Below, in pieces: positions 11,320-22,761 of a DNA stretch of 64,000 bases. A program made the translations under genes and the position numbers. The stretch is from NCBI GenBank assembly GCA_002286715.1, contig NSJX01000013.1:294625-358624 (forward strand). The letters are read 5' to 3'. The notes under the pieces are model-generated. The model made no database searches, had not been told where the DNA came from, and was given only the letters and a program-made list of their open reading frames with translations. This DNA comes from Dentipellis sp. KUC8613. Its lineage: Eukaryota > Basidiomycota > Agaricomycetes > Russulales > Hericiaceae. The stretch's first letter is position 1, and every line of letters begins with the position of its first letter.

Positions 11320-12433
11320 TTTTCACTTGTGCGTTCCCTCCTTTTGTGTGTACGTGTCGGTCCGGGAGGTACCCGTATTCATTTCTAATGATACCTTTTG
11401 TTGCAGCATTATTACTCTTCACGCCATTTCCTGCTACCGAAATATTCACATAATCAAGGAAGCATGACTATGCCGTCGTATTAGCGTCTATCATGAAGAG
11501 GGCGCAAATTCGTGATCACAACTGTTCAACGTCTCTCAAGGACGGGATTCCGAGGGGTGTCTCAGGGCCAGGTCAGCAGGTCACGGTAGACATACGGGTA
11601 GATATGAATACCTGAGTCTGCTTGTCAGCACCAGATGAAATTAATGCTACTAATCTCTCTATAATGCAGGCGATTTTACCAAGAGAGGGACTACGTCAGC
11701 ATATCCGTTACTTTTCCGGAGGTACATGAATGTTGCATGCCCGTTTGGCGCCCTGCGCTGATCAGCAGGACGCCCCCAGCTGCGCACATCATGCAAAGTT
11801 GGTACCGGGCCTGTGTGTCGACGTGGCGCAAGTGAGTGAACGCTCGCCACCTCGAGTCATGTTACCTCGAAGAACCCCGCTTTGGGCTTCTAATTGGAAA
11901 CGCAAGTCGGTGCATCTACCCTAGGGGCAAGACGTACTCCCAAAAGATCGTCCATTCGAGCGATGATCACTCGGACAATTGAATCGTCAAGGAGCATTCA
12001 GTCTAGTGCCGGCCCTGTGACATGGTGCAATTTTCCTCTCGGCAGCCTCCACTAGGAGGCACATTGATGCCTCTCATTTTGGGCAATACAACACACAATT
12101 CTGAGACTTGGTACGTATGCCATTCTGAAGTTGGGTCCGGCGTTATGAGCACCCTGCTCCTCGACTTATTCTCGCCGAGAAAATCGGTGCCTATTTCCGG
12201 CCGGGCTAAGAGTATTCTGTCAATGGTACACCCATATGTGATTGTGAGGGGCTCATTTCATTCCTTCGAGCATTATTTGACAACCTTCACAGCACGTGTA
12301 GATGGCAGGCCATGCCACCAGCCAAGTCACGGATCCTGCACTCGGATGTTTGAGGCATTATTGCGTCTCCGCTTCACCGGGGCAGGTAAAGCTGCGTCTA
12401 GCTGGCAGTTCAAGCCGGGCCTCGGGCCTTGTG
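11320..12433. other. Intergenic region upstream of tyrosinase
   Basis: About 1.1 kb without a recognisable gene. Open frames such as 12022-12438 have no family features and end inside the tyrosinase promoter. It probably holds the 3' end of the mannitol-1-phosphate dehydrogenase transcript and tyrosinase regulatory sequence. Confidence 0.45.
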
Positions 12434-12440
12434 TATAAAA
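12434..12440 (+). promoter_or_regulatory. TATA box of the tyrosinase gene
   Basis: A clean TATAAAA lies about 77 bp before the tyrosinase ATG, a normal spacing for a fungal core promoter. It is one of the few clear TATA elements in the window and fits a regulated, highly expressible gene. Confidence 0.65.
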
Positions 12441-12516
12441 GGGCCGTCCTGACGCCTAGAGACGCAGACCAACCCGTCTGCACTCCACCCTCGTCCTCAT
12501 CTATAGTCCAACAAAC

Positions 12517-14646
12517 ATGTCCAAGTCTCGTGTTGTCATCACTGGTGCTGTCGGCGGCAATACCGCTGGCGCACTGGCACCGAACCGCATCGAAATCAAT
12601 AATTTCGTCAAGATTGAAGACCAGTTCTCTCTCTACATAAGAGCCCTGCGTAAGTTATGATTGTATCGTGCAGCATACAATCTTACGTCAACGTCCTTCC
12701 AGAGGCGATGTATAACGTGGACGAGAGCCACCCGACCTCGTTCTTCCAGGTCGGCGGCATCCATGGGCTACCATACATCTCCTGGGACGGCTCTGGAGCT
12801 CATGCGCAGTCGACTCAATGGGAGGGCTACTGCACGCATGCCTCCGTGCTCTTCCCGACCTGGCACAGGCCATACATGGCGCTTTTTGAGGTACCCGCCT
12901 AATTCGACTGATTTCACTGAGTACATCGCTGAGACGATCACATTCATAGCAAGTACTTCAGAACCATGCAAAGGAGATTGCGACCAAGTACACTGTTGAC
13001 CATGCTCGCTGGACCAAAGCCGCCGCCGACCTTCGCCAGCCGTACTGGGATTGGGCTAGCAATATCATCCCTCCTCCCGAAGTCATCTCTCTGACTCAGG
13101 TCACGATTGTCGGCTTCGATGGCAAGCACGTCAAGGTCGACAACCCGCTTCTTCGCTACAAGTTCCATACGCCGGCTGAGCCATCCTTTACCCCGAAGTG
13201 GCAAAAGTGGCGCACGACTCTCAGGCATCCTACCAGCGATGACGCGGATGCAAAAGACAACGTCGAGGAAATGAAGAGGTATGTTACTCACTACTTGCTC
13301 GAAGAGGTGAATATAACGATGTCTTCAGAGACCTAGCTGCAGAGCAGTCGCCTATTACCACCAACACCTACCATCTGATGTGGAAGGTCAAGACTTGGCC
13401 TGCATTCAGCAACACCACAACCGGCGATAGCGGAAGCTCTAGCAACAGTCTAGAAGCGATCCATAACTCCATTCATAACTTGGTCGGTGGGATGGGTCAC
13501 ATGGGTTGGCCGGAGGTCGCTGGTATGTCCAAGGGCAGTTCCTTTGCGATACGTTCGACCATTGATACGGCCCGTTTTAGGCTTCGATCCTATTTTCTAC
13601 CTTCACCATGCGAATGTCGACCGGATGCTGTCTCTTTGGGCAGCTCTGAACCCCGACATATGGGTTACGGCTGGCTCCGCCGTGAAGGGCACATGGACGA
13701 TCCCGCCCACTGCTACGATCGATAGCGCTACTTGTTCGTCTCATCCCAATATATTTGCATTCGACATTGACTGACACACCCGCCAACAGCGCTCGCGCCA
13801 TTCTGGAACAGTGCTACTACCGATAGCCAGTGGACGTCCAATAAGGTCAACTCAGATAGGACGCTCGGGTACACGTACCCCGAGTTTAATGGCCTCGACA
13901 TGGGCAACAAGCAGGCTGTCAGACTCGCCATCGGTAGGATCGTCCACCAGCTCTACGGCGGCGGCAGCATCGGCACGTTTGCCTCCCTCGCCCCAGGTCC
14001 TCGCCTGGACGCGCCCATTTCCCGCCTCGAAAGCACCCGCGGGGTGTCGGCGACGGAAGCCGATGCCTCGCTCTCGCAGGCGGAAGCCACCATCTGGGAC
14101 TGGACTGCGCGCGTGCATGTCGAGCAGTACGCCGTCGGCGGCAGCTTCTCCGTGCTGCTGTTCCTCGGCGACGTGCCCTCCGACCCAGCTCAATGGCACA
14201 CAAGCGCGAACTTTGTCGGCGCGCAGCACGCGTTTGTGAACGGCGTACCGGAGAGATGTGAGAACTGCCGCGGGCAGGGCGACCTTGTGGTTGAAGGTTT
14301 CGTGCATCTTGATGAGGGGATTGCGAAGCTCTACTCCGGGGGCCCAGCCTCGCTGGAGCCGGATGTCATCAAGCCATATCTGTCTAACGAGTTGCATTGG
14401 AGGGTGCAGAAGGTGGGTGCTTGCCGCCATTTGACCGGATGTCACGTATTGATGAGGTTGGGTTTATTCCCGCAATTATAGATCGACGGCACGCCTGTTC
14501 CCCTGGAAAATGTCCCGTCGCTCGAGGTGGTCGTGATCGCTACGCCGCTCTCTCTGGACCCTGGTGAAATATTCCCTGTCCCCGGAGATGAGGTTCACCA
14601 CCATGATATCACTCGTGGGCGCCAGGGCGGCAGTCACCTCGACTGA
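12517..14646 (+). CDS. Tyrosinase (polyphenol oxidase), latent pro-form
   Basis: This is a type-3 copper enzyme that oxidises monophenols and diphenols to quinones, the first step of melanin-type browning. Seven exons (12517-12649, 12703-12890, 12950-13278, 13329-13522, 13581-13733, 13790-14412, 14482-14646) join in frame to 594 residues. CuA ligands are visible as His65 (GGIHGLPY), His90 (YCTHAS, where Cys88 would form the thioether bridge) and His99 (FPTWHRPY). CuB ligands are in [10 protein letters not shown] and [21 protein letters not shown] tyrosine motif marks the end of the catalytic domain. The remaining roughly 180 residues form the usual C-terminal domain that keeps fungal tyrosinases latent until cleaved. 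There is no signal peptide, consistent with a cytosolic enzyme. Confidence 0.95.
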
Positions 14647-15056
14647 GCAGAGCGTTGTCGGAAGTGAATTTGGCCAGCTTTGCATACCAGTAAGAGTCAT
14701 AGCTCGTGCCTTGAACACGCTTGAATATATGCTCTATGCGTCTTTCTGTACTTTTACCTGGAACCGTAGTCATATTGCCTCTAGGCCCCATCATGTACGA
14801 GTATTTCGTGTTTGACTCGATTCGAGAATCTTGCTAGCCTACGGCCTTTGAGCTTGTTCTGCAGAGCATGAGGAACTTTTAGCATCATATCATCCCGAGA
14901 ACAGGTATGCGCGAGACCCGATATAGTCGGTCTGAACTGTTGGACAGACTAGCCAGTGTGTCAAAAATACACTGTTCGTACATGCAGTGGTACTTCCTCT
15001 ACTTGAACTTCCATATTCTATACTCTTCTCCCCGCATGAGAAGTCTAGGTTCAGGA
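14647..15056. other. Intergenic, convergent 3' ends
   Basis: Spacer between the stop codons of the tyrosinase and trm11 genes. Nothing was recognised beyond expected 3' untranslated sequence. Confidence 0.5.
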
Positions 15057-16973
15057 TTAGTATTTTGAGGGTTTGGATGTCTCGAGCCGCATCTCCGAGA
15101 CGGCGGCGACAGCCGCTTCCTCTGCTAACTCTGCAGGACTGCGAAAACGCTGGAAGTACCTTTCGCGGAAGTCACGATGCGCAGGGACGTGCGTCGCCTT
15201 CACGCCTTCTGATGACGCTGTTCTGCTGTCACTATCAAATTTCGGTGGCGGGTAGTTCTCGGTGCCAGTCTTGCGGATTGTGACCAACTTTCCACGGCAT
15301 CCATTAGCCGGCAACATAGGACCAGGGTAGATTATATGCGTACCCGGCGTCCCCAAGCCCCGAAATCTTGTAGTGAATTGGCCACGAGCTCCATTCCTTC
15401 ACACAGCATGGTGTGAATGTCAACCTCCTGGTACTCGTCGGTGATTGTAGGAAGGAAAAACACCAGACGGCCTCCCGGTCTGAGCAGATATCGCCCGAGG
15501 AGGACTAGATCCGTGGCGAGAGCAGATAATTCGTAGGGTCTCATTGGTGGGATGTAGGGCTGCTCATCGTCGCTGGATACAATTTGATCTCAGCGTTTGC
15601 CAGAGAATGCGGTCGTAGGGGGGGACGTACGGACGAGGACCAGTGGGCACGGGGTGTGGTGTTCTCGGGACCCAGTCTTTTTTGCGGCCCAGGCGTTTCG
15701 CACCTGCTCGGACGCCATCTACCCTCGACATGAGTCGCGTGTCTACGAATGAATAAAATCATGGGCTCACAAGGAGGATCGGTGATGATGGCATCGAATA
15801 AGCCTCCGCACCGCCAAGGGTTGTGCGTTACGTCAAACGTGCAAAGATCTATGACGCGCTTCTCGACGCCGTACTGAGCTGCGGCTCGTCTGATGCCCGG
15901 CTGCTGCTCTTTTCCTCGCATTTGCCTTCCATCGATATCAGAACCGTAGAATAAGGCGCCAAAATGGGCTGTAGTCTGAGACGATATTGAACGATGTCCG
16001 CGGTGAAGGTTGCTATTAGACTCACATATGCCATACTACCTGTGCCGACAAAGGGGTCGTAGATGAGCTTCCCTGGAGATGCCTGCATATCACGGTGTTC
16101 AGTCAGCGATTGGCCGTTAAATTTTTGATTACTGGAATTACTGACCAAGGTCTGATTTGCCATGAGTAATGAAATCTCAGCTTCCATGCTCGTATTTCCA
16201 AAGTATGCTCTCTTTTTGACATCGAACTTCTTCACGAGGGATCGTGCAGAGCCGTCTTCTATCTACGCTGAGACTCAGCATGAGAGAGGGGAGGAAGAAG
16301 AAAGAGGAAGCTATCGTAGAAGCGCAATGCAAACGTACCAACCTGCCGAAGAACACCTCTCTGAAATTGCCATCGCCATCGTGCTTTTCCCGTGTCGTCC
16401 CCTTCGCATCATGGTCTGCACACGACCAGTCAGCATCAGAGATAGACAACAATGTGAAGAATACCAACATTCTTCGAAACAACCCATCACGATCTCCGGG
16501 TTCTTCATGTCGATTTTGCCTTGGAAATCCATGTACGAAAAGTCCTCGACGACCTCCCTCTGCCTCCGCTGCGGGATTGACTGGTTGAATCCTGCCACAA
16601 AGAATTTGAAGGACGTGTCTGGAACATATTTCTCCCATCTGTCGCGCAGCGCGCGGTTCTTTTCGTGCAATTCCACGTAGCTCGAGCCCCTCGCGTAAAA
16701 CTCGTATACATGCCTGCACCGCAAGTCGTCCCTTTGCTCAGTCAACAGTAACAGGGCACAGAGAAAAATAGCAGACTTAATCAAGATGCATCTTCGCGCC
16801 AGAATCCTCGCATGCTCCTCTTTTTCCAGCCCCAGCACGGCGAAAGGTCGAGTGACATCGATATCTTCTGGAATGGCAATTTCGAACCCGTGCAGTTCGG
16901 CCACAGATTGTAGCTCAGGAATACGAAAGTCTTCATGAGCTTGTGCAAATACGAAGAGATACTGGTTCGACAT
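15057..16973 (-). CDS. trm11: tRNA (guanine-10-N2)-methyltransferase catalytic subunit
   Basis: With Trm112, this enzyme methylates N2 of guanine 10 in cytosolic tRNAs. The N-terminal half starts MSNQYLFVFAQAHEDFRIPE and carries the THUMP-like region of Trm11 (RSxxxHVYEFYARGSSYVEL type, FKFFVAGFNQ, FSYMDFQGKIDMKNPE). The methyltransferase half contains the AdoMet motif YDPFVGTGSMAY and the catalytic motif ITDPPYGVRAGAKRLG. The tyrosine of the catalytic DPPY motif is created across an intron at about 15750 (CCT T joined to AT). Downstream is LLRPGGRLVFFLPT. The last exon ends ETSKPSKY. It has several short introns and is divergent from the Sws1-like gene. Confidence 0.92.
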
Positions 16974-17296
16974 AGTCGCGGCGATGACTGTTGTCAGGTC
17001 TTGTAGGTCCGCGGCGGGCTCGAAAATTGGGATCTATGATCTTGCGATCTTAGATCGCGCTTTGTGGGTTTCGGGGTCTTTATTTGGCAACAGCTTCAGA
17101 ATCAAACATCGCCAAGCAGCGTTTGCAAAGGGAACAAACAGATCAGACCCCGCTTTCTGTAAGCCTGTACTAGTCATCCTCGCGGGGGCAAATCCAGTGG
17201 CCCCAAACCCCTGATATCTGACGCGTCACAGTCTCTAGATGACACCTGGTGTCGCGGCTTCTCGCACCGTGTAGCATAAGATGATCAGTAGTGCGG

Positions 17297-17905
17297 ATGG
17301 CGTCCGTGCAGCTGTATCGCCTCCTTGAAGCGGTTCTTTCGTCCATCGGACCTGATACCTGTGCGTGTATCCCTGATATCACATTGGATATTGACTTAGT
17401 AGATGCATAGTGTCAGACGAGGAGATCGATAAACTGGGCTTTTTCTTCCCGAGCACTCTCGTCGTTGGTGCCCTGGATCTCATCGACAGGAATTGCGGTC
17501 AGTTCACGTTATTTGGCCCTAATTCAATGCGGAAAAATGCATGCCTAATCCCATGTGCACTTCCGTAGTTATCAAGTATACCACGCTGTGGGGAAGATCG
17601 CATTATCAAGTTTTGGGATCCATGGGGACATATGTCGTCTTTCCGTCTCTCACACAGTCGCCCTCAATGCCGAGTTTTTGCAGCTGTCCTGCTTTCTCGT
17701 ATACCGTCTTGCTATCCCATACCCACCTGATGGTACGTATCATCGTTCTGCATGGTTTTCAAACCCCACGTGTCTCAATCTCTCCTTTCAGTGTAAACAC
17801 GTGTTGGCTACGCGCATAGCGGATCGACTGAAGAGATGCGTAGAACGCTCGTTAGGCGCAGATGAACTCGGCTCTCTATTGTCCAGCCAGCATTCAAATA
17901 TGTAA
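17297..17905 (+). CDS. sws1: SWIM zinc-finger protein, Sws1/ZSWIM7-like
   Basis: Four exons (17297-17360, 17411-17497, 17569-17732, 17792-17905) join in frame to 142 residues, almost the length of human ZSWIM7. The order of features matches that family: LGFFFPSTLVVGALDLIDRN, then HYQVLGSMGTYVVF, then the SWIM zinc ligands as FCSCPAFSYTVL and CKHVLATRIAD (CxC...CxH). The CKH half of the finger lies in the last exon. Family members form the Shu-type complex with a Rad51 paralogue and promote homologous recombination by supporting Rad51 filaments. The gene is small and split, so no single long frame reveals it. It is divergent from trm11 (323 bp apart). Confidence 0.85.
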
Positions 17906-18062
17906 TTAAAACTCTATGTGGAGACGACGAAGCATGTACAGAAGAACATAAGTAAAGCATTAGAACACTCCAAAATGAAATCCGAGAAATTAGGAACAAA
18001 GTAGATAAAGGGGTCCTTGTCTACTTCCCCAGTCTTGGTAGGGTTGTCGCCTGTATCTGTCG

Positions 18063-19796
18063 CTATGCTTTATTCTTCCCCACCTCCTTCGCGTCATTCT
18101 CCTCTGGCTGCATCCGCCATACCCTCCACTCTAGCACATCCGCATACTCACGAAGTGACCTGACGAGCTGTCGAAGCTCGACCTTGGAAGGTATTACCTG
18201 CCTCGCAGCGTCTTGGCGATACATGGCTTCCTCGCCTTCGTCTTCCACGTCCGACGAGACCGAGGATAGCTCAGAACTCTCGTCGTCTTCGTCGTCAACA
18301 TCAGATAAGGGGGTGGAAGCGCGCGAGGAAACAACCGTCGACATGTCGATGTCAGTATCGTCGGCCACGGTGCTGCTGACGGACCTGGACACAGTCCGTC
18401 CTTTGGATGCGTCATCCTTTGGCTCTGTCTGTCGGCCATCAACGGCTTCTGTATCCTTGGCACGACCCTTCACTTCTACGACCCCGTTCTTCCTAGCAAT
18501 CCATTCGGCAACCTTGCGGATCTCCTCCGGCTGCCAAAATCCCCACCACCGCTCGGCTGCGGGGTCCTCATCCTCACCCTCATCGTCCGAGTTACCCTCT
18601 TCCAGGGCACTATGCTTGCCTTTGCCCTTCGGCCCCTGCACTGCGATCGGATCTGGAGCAGGCCGATGGCCATGGACTGCGATGAACCAGCCCCATTTCT
18701 TCAAGGCCTTGCGGTCTTCGGTGTTGACGACCGCCCGTCCCCGCGCTTTGCCGCTCTTCTTGTGATTTCCAGATAGCAGGGCCATGGCAGCATCCTGCTC
18801 TGCGGCACCTGGGGTCAGCGCAAAGTATTGTCTGCCTTCGTGGTCGGAGCCTAGTCGAGCGAAGCGCGGAGCTTGCGCAAGCAAAGCGACACGCTGGGCT
18901 TGTTCCAGAGCATTTATGATGCGTTTATGTTCCGCCCGCTCCATCTTCGTCTGTATGCAGGCATGAGCCATTCGAACACGAGGAACAGGAATGATAATAG
19001 TTACCGCGTTGCCTGCATGCCTCACTACTTCCCAGCGCTCTTTCTCGTCTTTGCTCCGCTCTCGTTCCGCTTTGACAGTCTCCTTCATTTCCTTGGCTCC
19101 GCTATCGATGTCCTCGCGGATTACTTGCGTCCTCATCGCGGCCTCCACAAGAGCGTTTACGACAGGAAGGAACTGAGCGGAATTGACGATCTGCACGCCT
19201 GTCGTGTGCAGCTGTCCACTGCGTGTCGAAACTATATGCGCCGAAGCTGGGGGTGGCAGAGGATCCGGGAGAGACAAGAACGGGGTATCTGGCCTGCTCA
19301 GATTGATGGGCTCGAGTGATGACTGTAACGATGCGAGGGCTGCCCACATGCGGTTGAGATTTGCACCTGCGCTCCTCAAGTCTCGGATGGCGGCCTTCAC
19401 AGCCTTCTGGCCGTCCTTCCCGAGAGCATTGGACTCGACGACAAGACCCAGTAATCCCAGAAGCATGGACTTCAGTGCAGGCTCCGAGATCCACCCTAGC
19501 CACACTTCGATGTTGTCATCGTCTTCGTCAACTCCGTGGAGTCGCCGAGTTGAAACGCCTCCGATCTCTTCCAGTTCCTCTAGACAGGCGCGGGAGACAT
19601 CCATCACAGCAGAGAATCGCAAGACAAACTCCCGTATGCCAATACGCAAGAGGGCATTCTCGAGGGAGAAAGAAGCGGGGACAGGAACGCGACTCCAGAG
19701 CGGCTGAGGGAGAGGCTTTGGCTTGCGGACATATGCGCGCTTTACCTTCCCTGTGGGTTCCCCGGAGACAACGGTGGAAGCGGCTGCTTCCTTCAT
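18063..19796 (-). CDS. Nuclear WHIM/DDT-like protein
   Basis: One long frame gives about 577 residues from the first in-frame ATG at 19796. The frame stays open to at least 19832, and a first exon beyond an acceptor near 19870 is possible. Visible parts are: a basic N terminus (KVKRAYVRKPKPLPQPLW); a helical region RIGIREFVLRFSAVMD that resembles a DDT segment; a central stretch ARLGSDHEGRQYFAL that resembles the GxDxxGRxYW motif of WHIM modules in ISWI-associated proteins; an acidic, Ser/Asp-rich region near the C terminus; and a final helix. A role in chromatin remodelling is an inference from these weak resemblances. I do not recognise a specific orthologue. Confidence 0.6.
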   Translation of the reverse strand: MKEAAASTVVSGEPTGKVKRAYVRKPKPLPQPLWSRVPVPASFSLENALLRIGIREFVLRFSAVMDVSRACLEELEEIGGVSTRRLHGVDEDDDNIEVWLGWISEPALKSMLLGLLGLVVESNALGKDGQKAVKAAIRDLRSAGANLNRMWAALASLQSSLEPINLSRPDTPFLSLPDPLPPPASAHIVSTRSGQLHTTGVQIVNSAQFLPVVNALVEAAMRTQVIREDIDSGAKEMKETVKAERERSKDEKERWEVVRHAGNAVTIIIPVPRVRMAHACIQTKMERAEHKRIINALEQAQRVALLAQAPRFARLGSDHEGRQYFALTPGAAEQDAAMALLSGNHKKSGKARGRAVVNTEDRKALKKWGWFIAVHGHRPAPDPIAVQGPKGKGKHSALEEGNSDDEGEDEDPAAERWWGFWQPEEIRKVAEWIARKNGVVEVKGRAKDTEAVDGRQTEPKDDASKGRTVSRSVSSTVADDTDIDMSTVVSSRASTPLSDVDDEDDESSELSSVSSDVEDEGEEAMYRQDAARQVIPSKVELRQLVRSLREYADVLEWRVWRMQPEENDAKEVGKNKA

Positions 19797-20051
19797 CTTC
19801 GCCGGCTTGGGTTCCTTCGATTTTTTGGGCAAATGTTCGATCTGTTTGCCCTTTCCCGGCAGAATGCCCTAAGATTAGCCATCAGTATCGGCCAATTACC
19901 GCGAATGGATGAAGCAGCGCGCACAGTCAGCTTGGCATTGCCGGTAAGCATGGTAGCTACGGAGTCGACACCTGATCTCTTTGCTTGGATGGTCAAGTTA
20001 CTGTGTGTCATATAAGTGACTTTCGTCGGGTGAGGATATTAAAAGCATGCT

Positions 20052-20869
20052 TCACCCTGTAGGTTCTAGGCCTTTCGCTTTGCGACAGCCTCGGCAGTTG
20101 CAATCCTCATTGCATCGAGGACATCTGTGAAGTGGCGCGCGTCACACGTCAATACACATACCAATCGAAGCAAACACCACGCTGGCTTACTTGAAGCTAT
20201 AGCCCAGGTCTCTGACGTGTTCGGTGGTGTCCGCGGGCGGTAAGTTCTCCCCACGTTCTCTGATAGCATCCATATCTTCTCCATACCGATTCTTGAGACA
20301 GGTCTTGCAGTATCTTGCCTTACAACGCGAATTCGTACTCTTTCCCTGCTTGACGGTACATTGCAGACCGTCTTAAAATAGGTAAGCTAGAAGGCCTTGG
20401 CCCCCGAGTTGAAGCGGGGTGAAGACGTACCGAATGCGTCGCGCTTTTTAGAGCACTGGTGACAGTAAAAGAAACCCTGAGGATACTCTTCGTTCGCATT
20501 CGCAAGCACTTCAGTCGTCGGAATGTGCTTCGTGTCACCTTCCGCAGACAACTTCTGTTTCTTCATTTTGGGGTCGTTTCCAGAAGTAGGGTTGATGTCG
20601 CGCTCCGACCGTTTGCGCTTGACCTGTGTTTTGCTATGTGAACTCGTGGAAGCCATGCTTTCGTCGCTGTCTTTAAGAAGAGGTTCGTTTTCCTTGCGTT
20701 CTTCGCCCGCGCGCACGTGTTGCTCGGACGTTCTACGCGATGATTTAGGCGCGTAATTGGACCTGTGGTAAGGGGACGGGGGGATTTCGACGTAGACCTG
20801 GGAGAAACGCCGTGATGTTGATATAGGGCGACTGGGTTTCGACGAGCTATTGTGCTCGCGTGTGGACAT
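20052..20869 (-). CDS. CDCA7-type zf-4CXXC_R1 zinc-finger protein
   Basis: An N-terminal disordered, basic, Ser-rich segment (STREHNSSSKPSRPISTSRR; a patch KRKRSERD that could be a nuclear signal) is followed by a cysteine-rich domain spread over three exons. These read FYCHQCSKKRDAFGLQCTVK, RCKARYCKTCLKNRYGEDMD, then LPPADTTEHVRDLGYSFK joined to CPRCNEDCNCRGCRKAKG. This is the order of cysteines in the zinc-finger domain of CDCA7 and of related fungal proteins. In animals CDCA7 recruits the HELLS/Lsh remodeller and supports maintenance DNA methylation; that role here is inferred. The start was placed at the ATG before STREH, because the longer frame begins without an ATG. It is divergent from tim17. 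Confidence 0.8.
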
Positions 20870-21109
20870 TTGTATCCCCTTTGTCCACAACTCAGGTGGC
20901 GGTGTGGTTGTGGTTGAGGTTCGAGTCGCGTCTGCCCAAAGCTCGGACGCGCTTGAGCCATTAATGGGCACGATCACGTGGACTGTATTACGTGATCATT
21001 CGGGATAATCCGCCGTCGGCGATGTGGCAGAAAAGTTTCGAGTTTACGGCCGTGGTCCTGGCAATACTCCCCCCACCACGGTAGCTCTCTCCTCAACACT
21101 CCATTCGTA

Positions 21110-21855
21110 ATGGCCCACGCTGATCATACCCGGGATCCCTGGTGAGTGCCATTGGGCCGGTGTATTGTTAGTTCCTAACGCGTTGTAGCCCATGGGTCAT
21201 TCTCAATGACTTCGGTGGCGCCTTTGCGATGGGTGCCGTCGGTGGTGGTATCTGGCATGGCATCAAGGGTGCCCGGAACTCTCCCAGGGTATGTTCCTCC
21301 TCACAGCCAGTTGACTCTGCCATTCACATCTCATGCGAATAGGGCGAACGGTTAGTCGGCGCTATTTCGACAATTAAAGCCCGCGCCCCTGTGACAGGTG
21401 GAAACTTCGGTGTGTGGGGTGGCATGTTCTCGTCATTTGACTGTGCCGTGAAGGGCATCAGACAAAAGGAGGATGCATGGAATGCAATCATTTCAGGCTT
21501 CATGACTGGTGGATGTCTTGCTGCGCGGAGTGAGTTCTTGTGCCTTCGACCTCAATACCTATCGTTGCACTGGATGGGGCCTCGTCACGGTCCATGCATC
21601 CTCCCAGATTCATTTCTTATTAACTATTGTCTTCCAGGTGGACCCCGAGCGGCTTTCGGTTCCGCTGTTGCATGTGGTATCCTTTTGGGTGTCTTCGAGG
21701 GTGTCGGTGTGCTTATGGGCCGCGTATTCTCGGAAGGCTCACGGCCACAGCTACCACCATGTACGTCGCCGGCGCATTCATTGCCGGGCCCATTGCTGAT
21801 CATACGTCCAGTGCCGGAGTCAATGTCGCCTCAGGCGCCGCAACCATCGCATTGA
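21110..21855 (+). CDS. tim17: Mitochondrial import inner membrane translocase Tim17
   Basis: A core subunit of the TIM23 presequence translocase. The protein starts [20 protein letters not shown], followed by four membrane-spanning segments with the family signatures [58 protein letters not shown] and a final Gly-rich segment [16 protein letters not shown]. It is split by several introns of about 50 to 100 nt. The last exon, joined through the acceptor at about 21812, adds a short Pro/Ser tail. The conserved Asp and the Arg-containing loop expected of Tim17 are present. Confidence 0.93.
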
Positions 21856-22713
21856 GATCTCGTTCGATTTGCCATCCCCCACTTGGTTGTCCTCATCCGA
21901 TGCCCCGCATAGACCTGTATTATCACTCCCCACGCGTAAGCGCGATCTACTTAGCCGTAGCGCACCCAAGTGCTACCACTTGCCTCACCTCGGCACTGCT
22001 GTTCCATCATCCGCGCATACGTCGTATAATTCCCACTATTATATATCCCTTTCACCTCTTTTCCTTGCATCTGCGCGGAGACTTGAGAAAACTCGACTCG
22101 GTAGTGGGTTATAGATCCGCTCCTGGCACCTGGTTCGAAGGTCCTTTCGGACCTCGTGGAAGAGCTCTTCTATGCGTTCACAGAAGCTATGGAAAAGGCA
22201 TCTATCTGTGTGATCGCGTCTGTTTTCCTCAGACTTCAGCGACGGAAGTTCGAAGGGGTTCATAAGTGCAATGCGGCTAGTCTCCGTTGCTGACCTCTAT
22301 GAGGAAGATAGTCGTTCCCAAAGCCGCGAGGCTTGAGCATGCGTCACAGCTACAAGGTCGTGGGAAGCCACTAGCTGCTCAGTACTCTAGACTCGCCGAA
22401 TTTCGAAGGCTTGAATTGAAGCTGACGTACCTTTTTCACTCATTTTCCACTGGCGTCAACTTGCAATGGGCGACAATCTGCATCCCTTCTTCTGCATCAA
22501 CCGCAATGAGCCCGAATCTTTAGGCCTATGGTATCTCTGCCTTGTCTATACTGATCACGGGCAAGGCGCGAGAACCCCGCGCAACGCTAGCGGTCGTTCG
22601 GAAAACGAGTCCTCCGGAGACGAACGAAGGGCCAGGTGTCATACCCCATAGCGCTAGCGAGAGATCGACTCTTCACATATTCATCGGATACCTGGCACTT
22701 GCCACGCGAGCGG
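21856..22713. other. Intergenic region between tim17 and the transposon
   Basis: About 860 bp downstream of tim17. Short open frames on both strands lack family features. No gene was recognised. Confidence 0.45.
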
Positions 22714-22720
22714 CATGAGG

Positions 22721-22761
22721 CCCAGTGAGAATCCCGGGTGACGAAAAGGAACGAGAGGGAA
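22721..22761 (+). repeat. Left terminal inverted repeat
   Basis: Left end of the transposon; nearly identical to the reverse complement of the right end, differing at two positions in 41. Confidence 0.85.

Noticed and set aside
12022..12438. 138-residue plus-strand frame just before tyrosinase
   Set aside because: No motif or splice logic; it overlaps the tyrosinase TATA box region.
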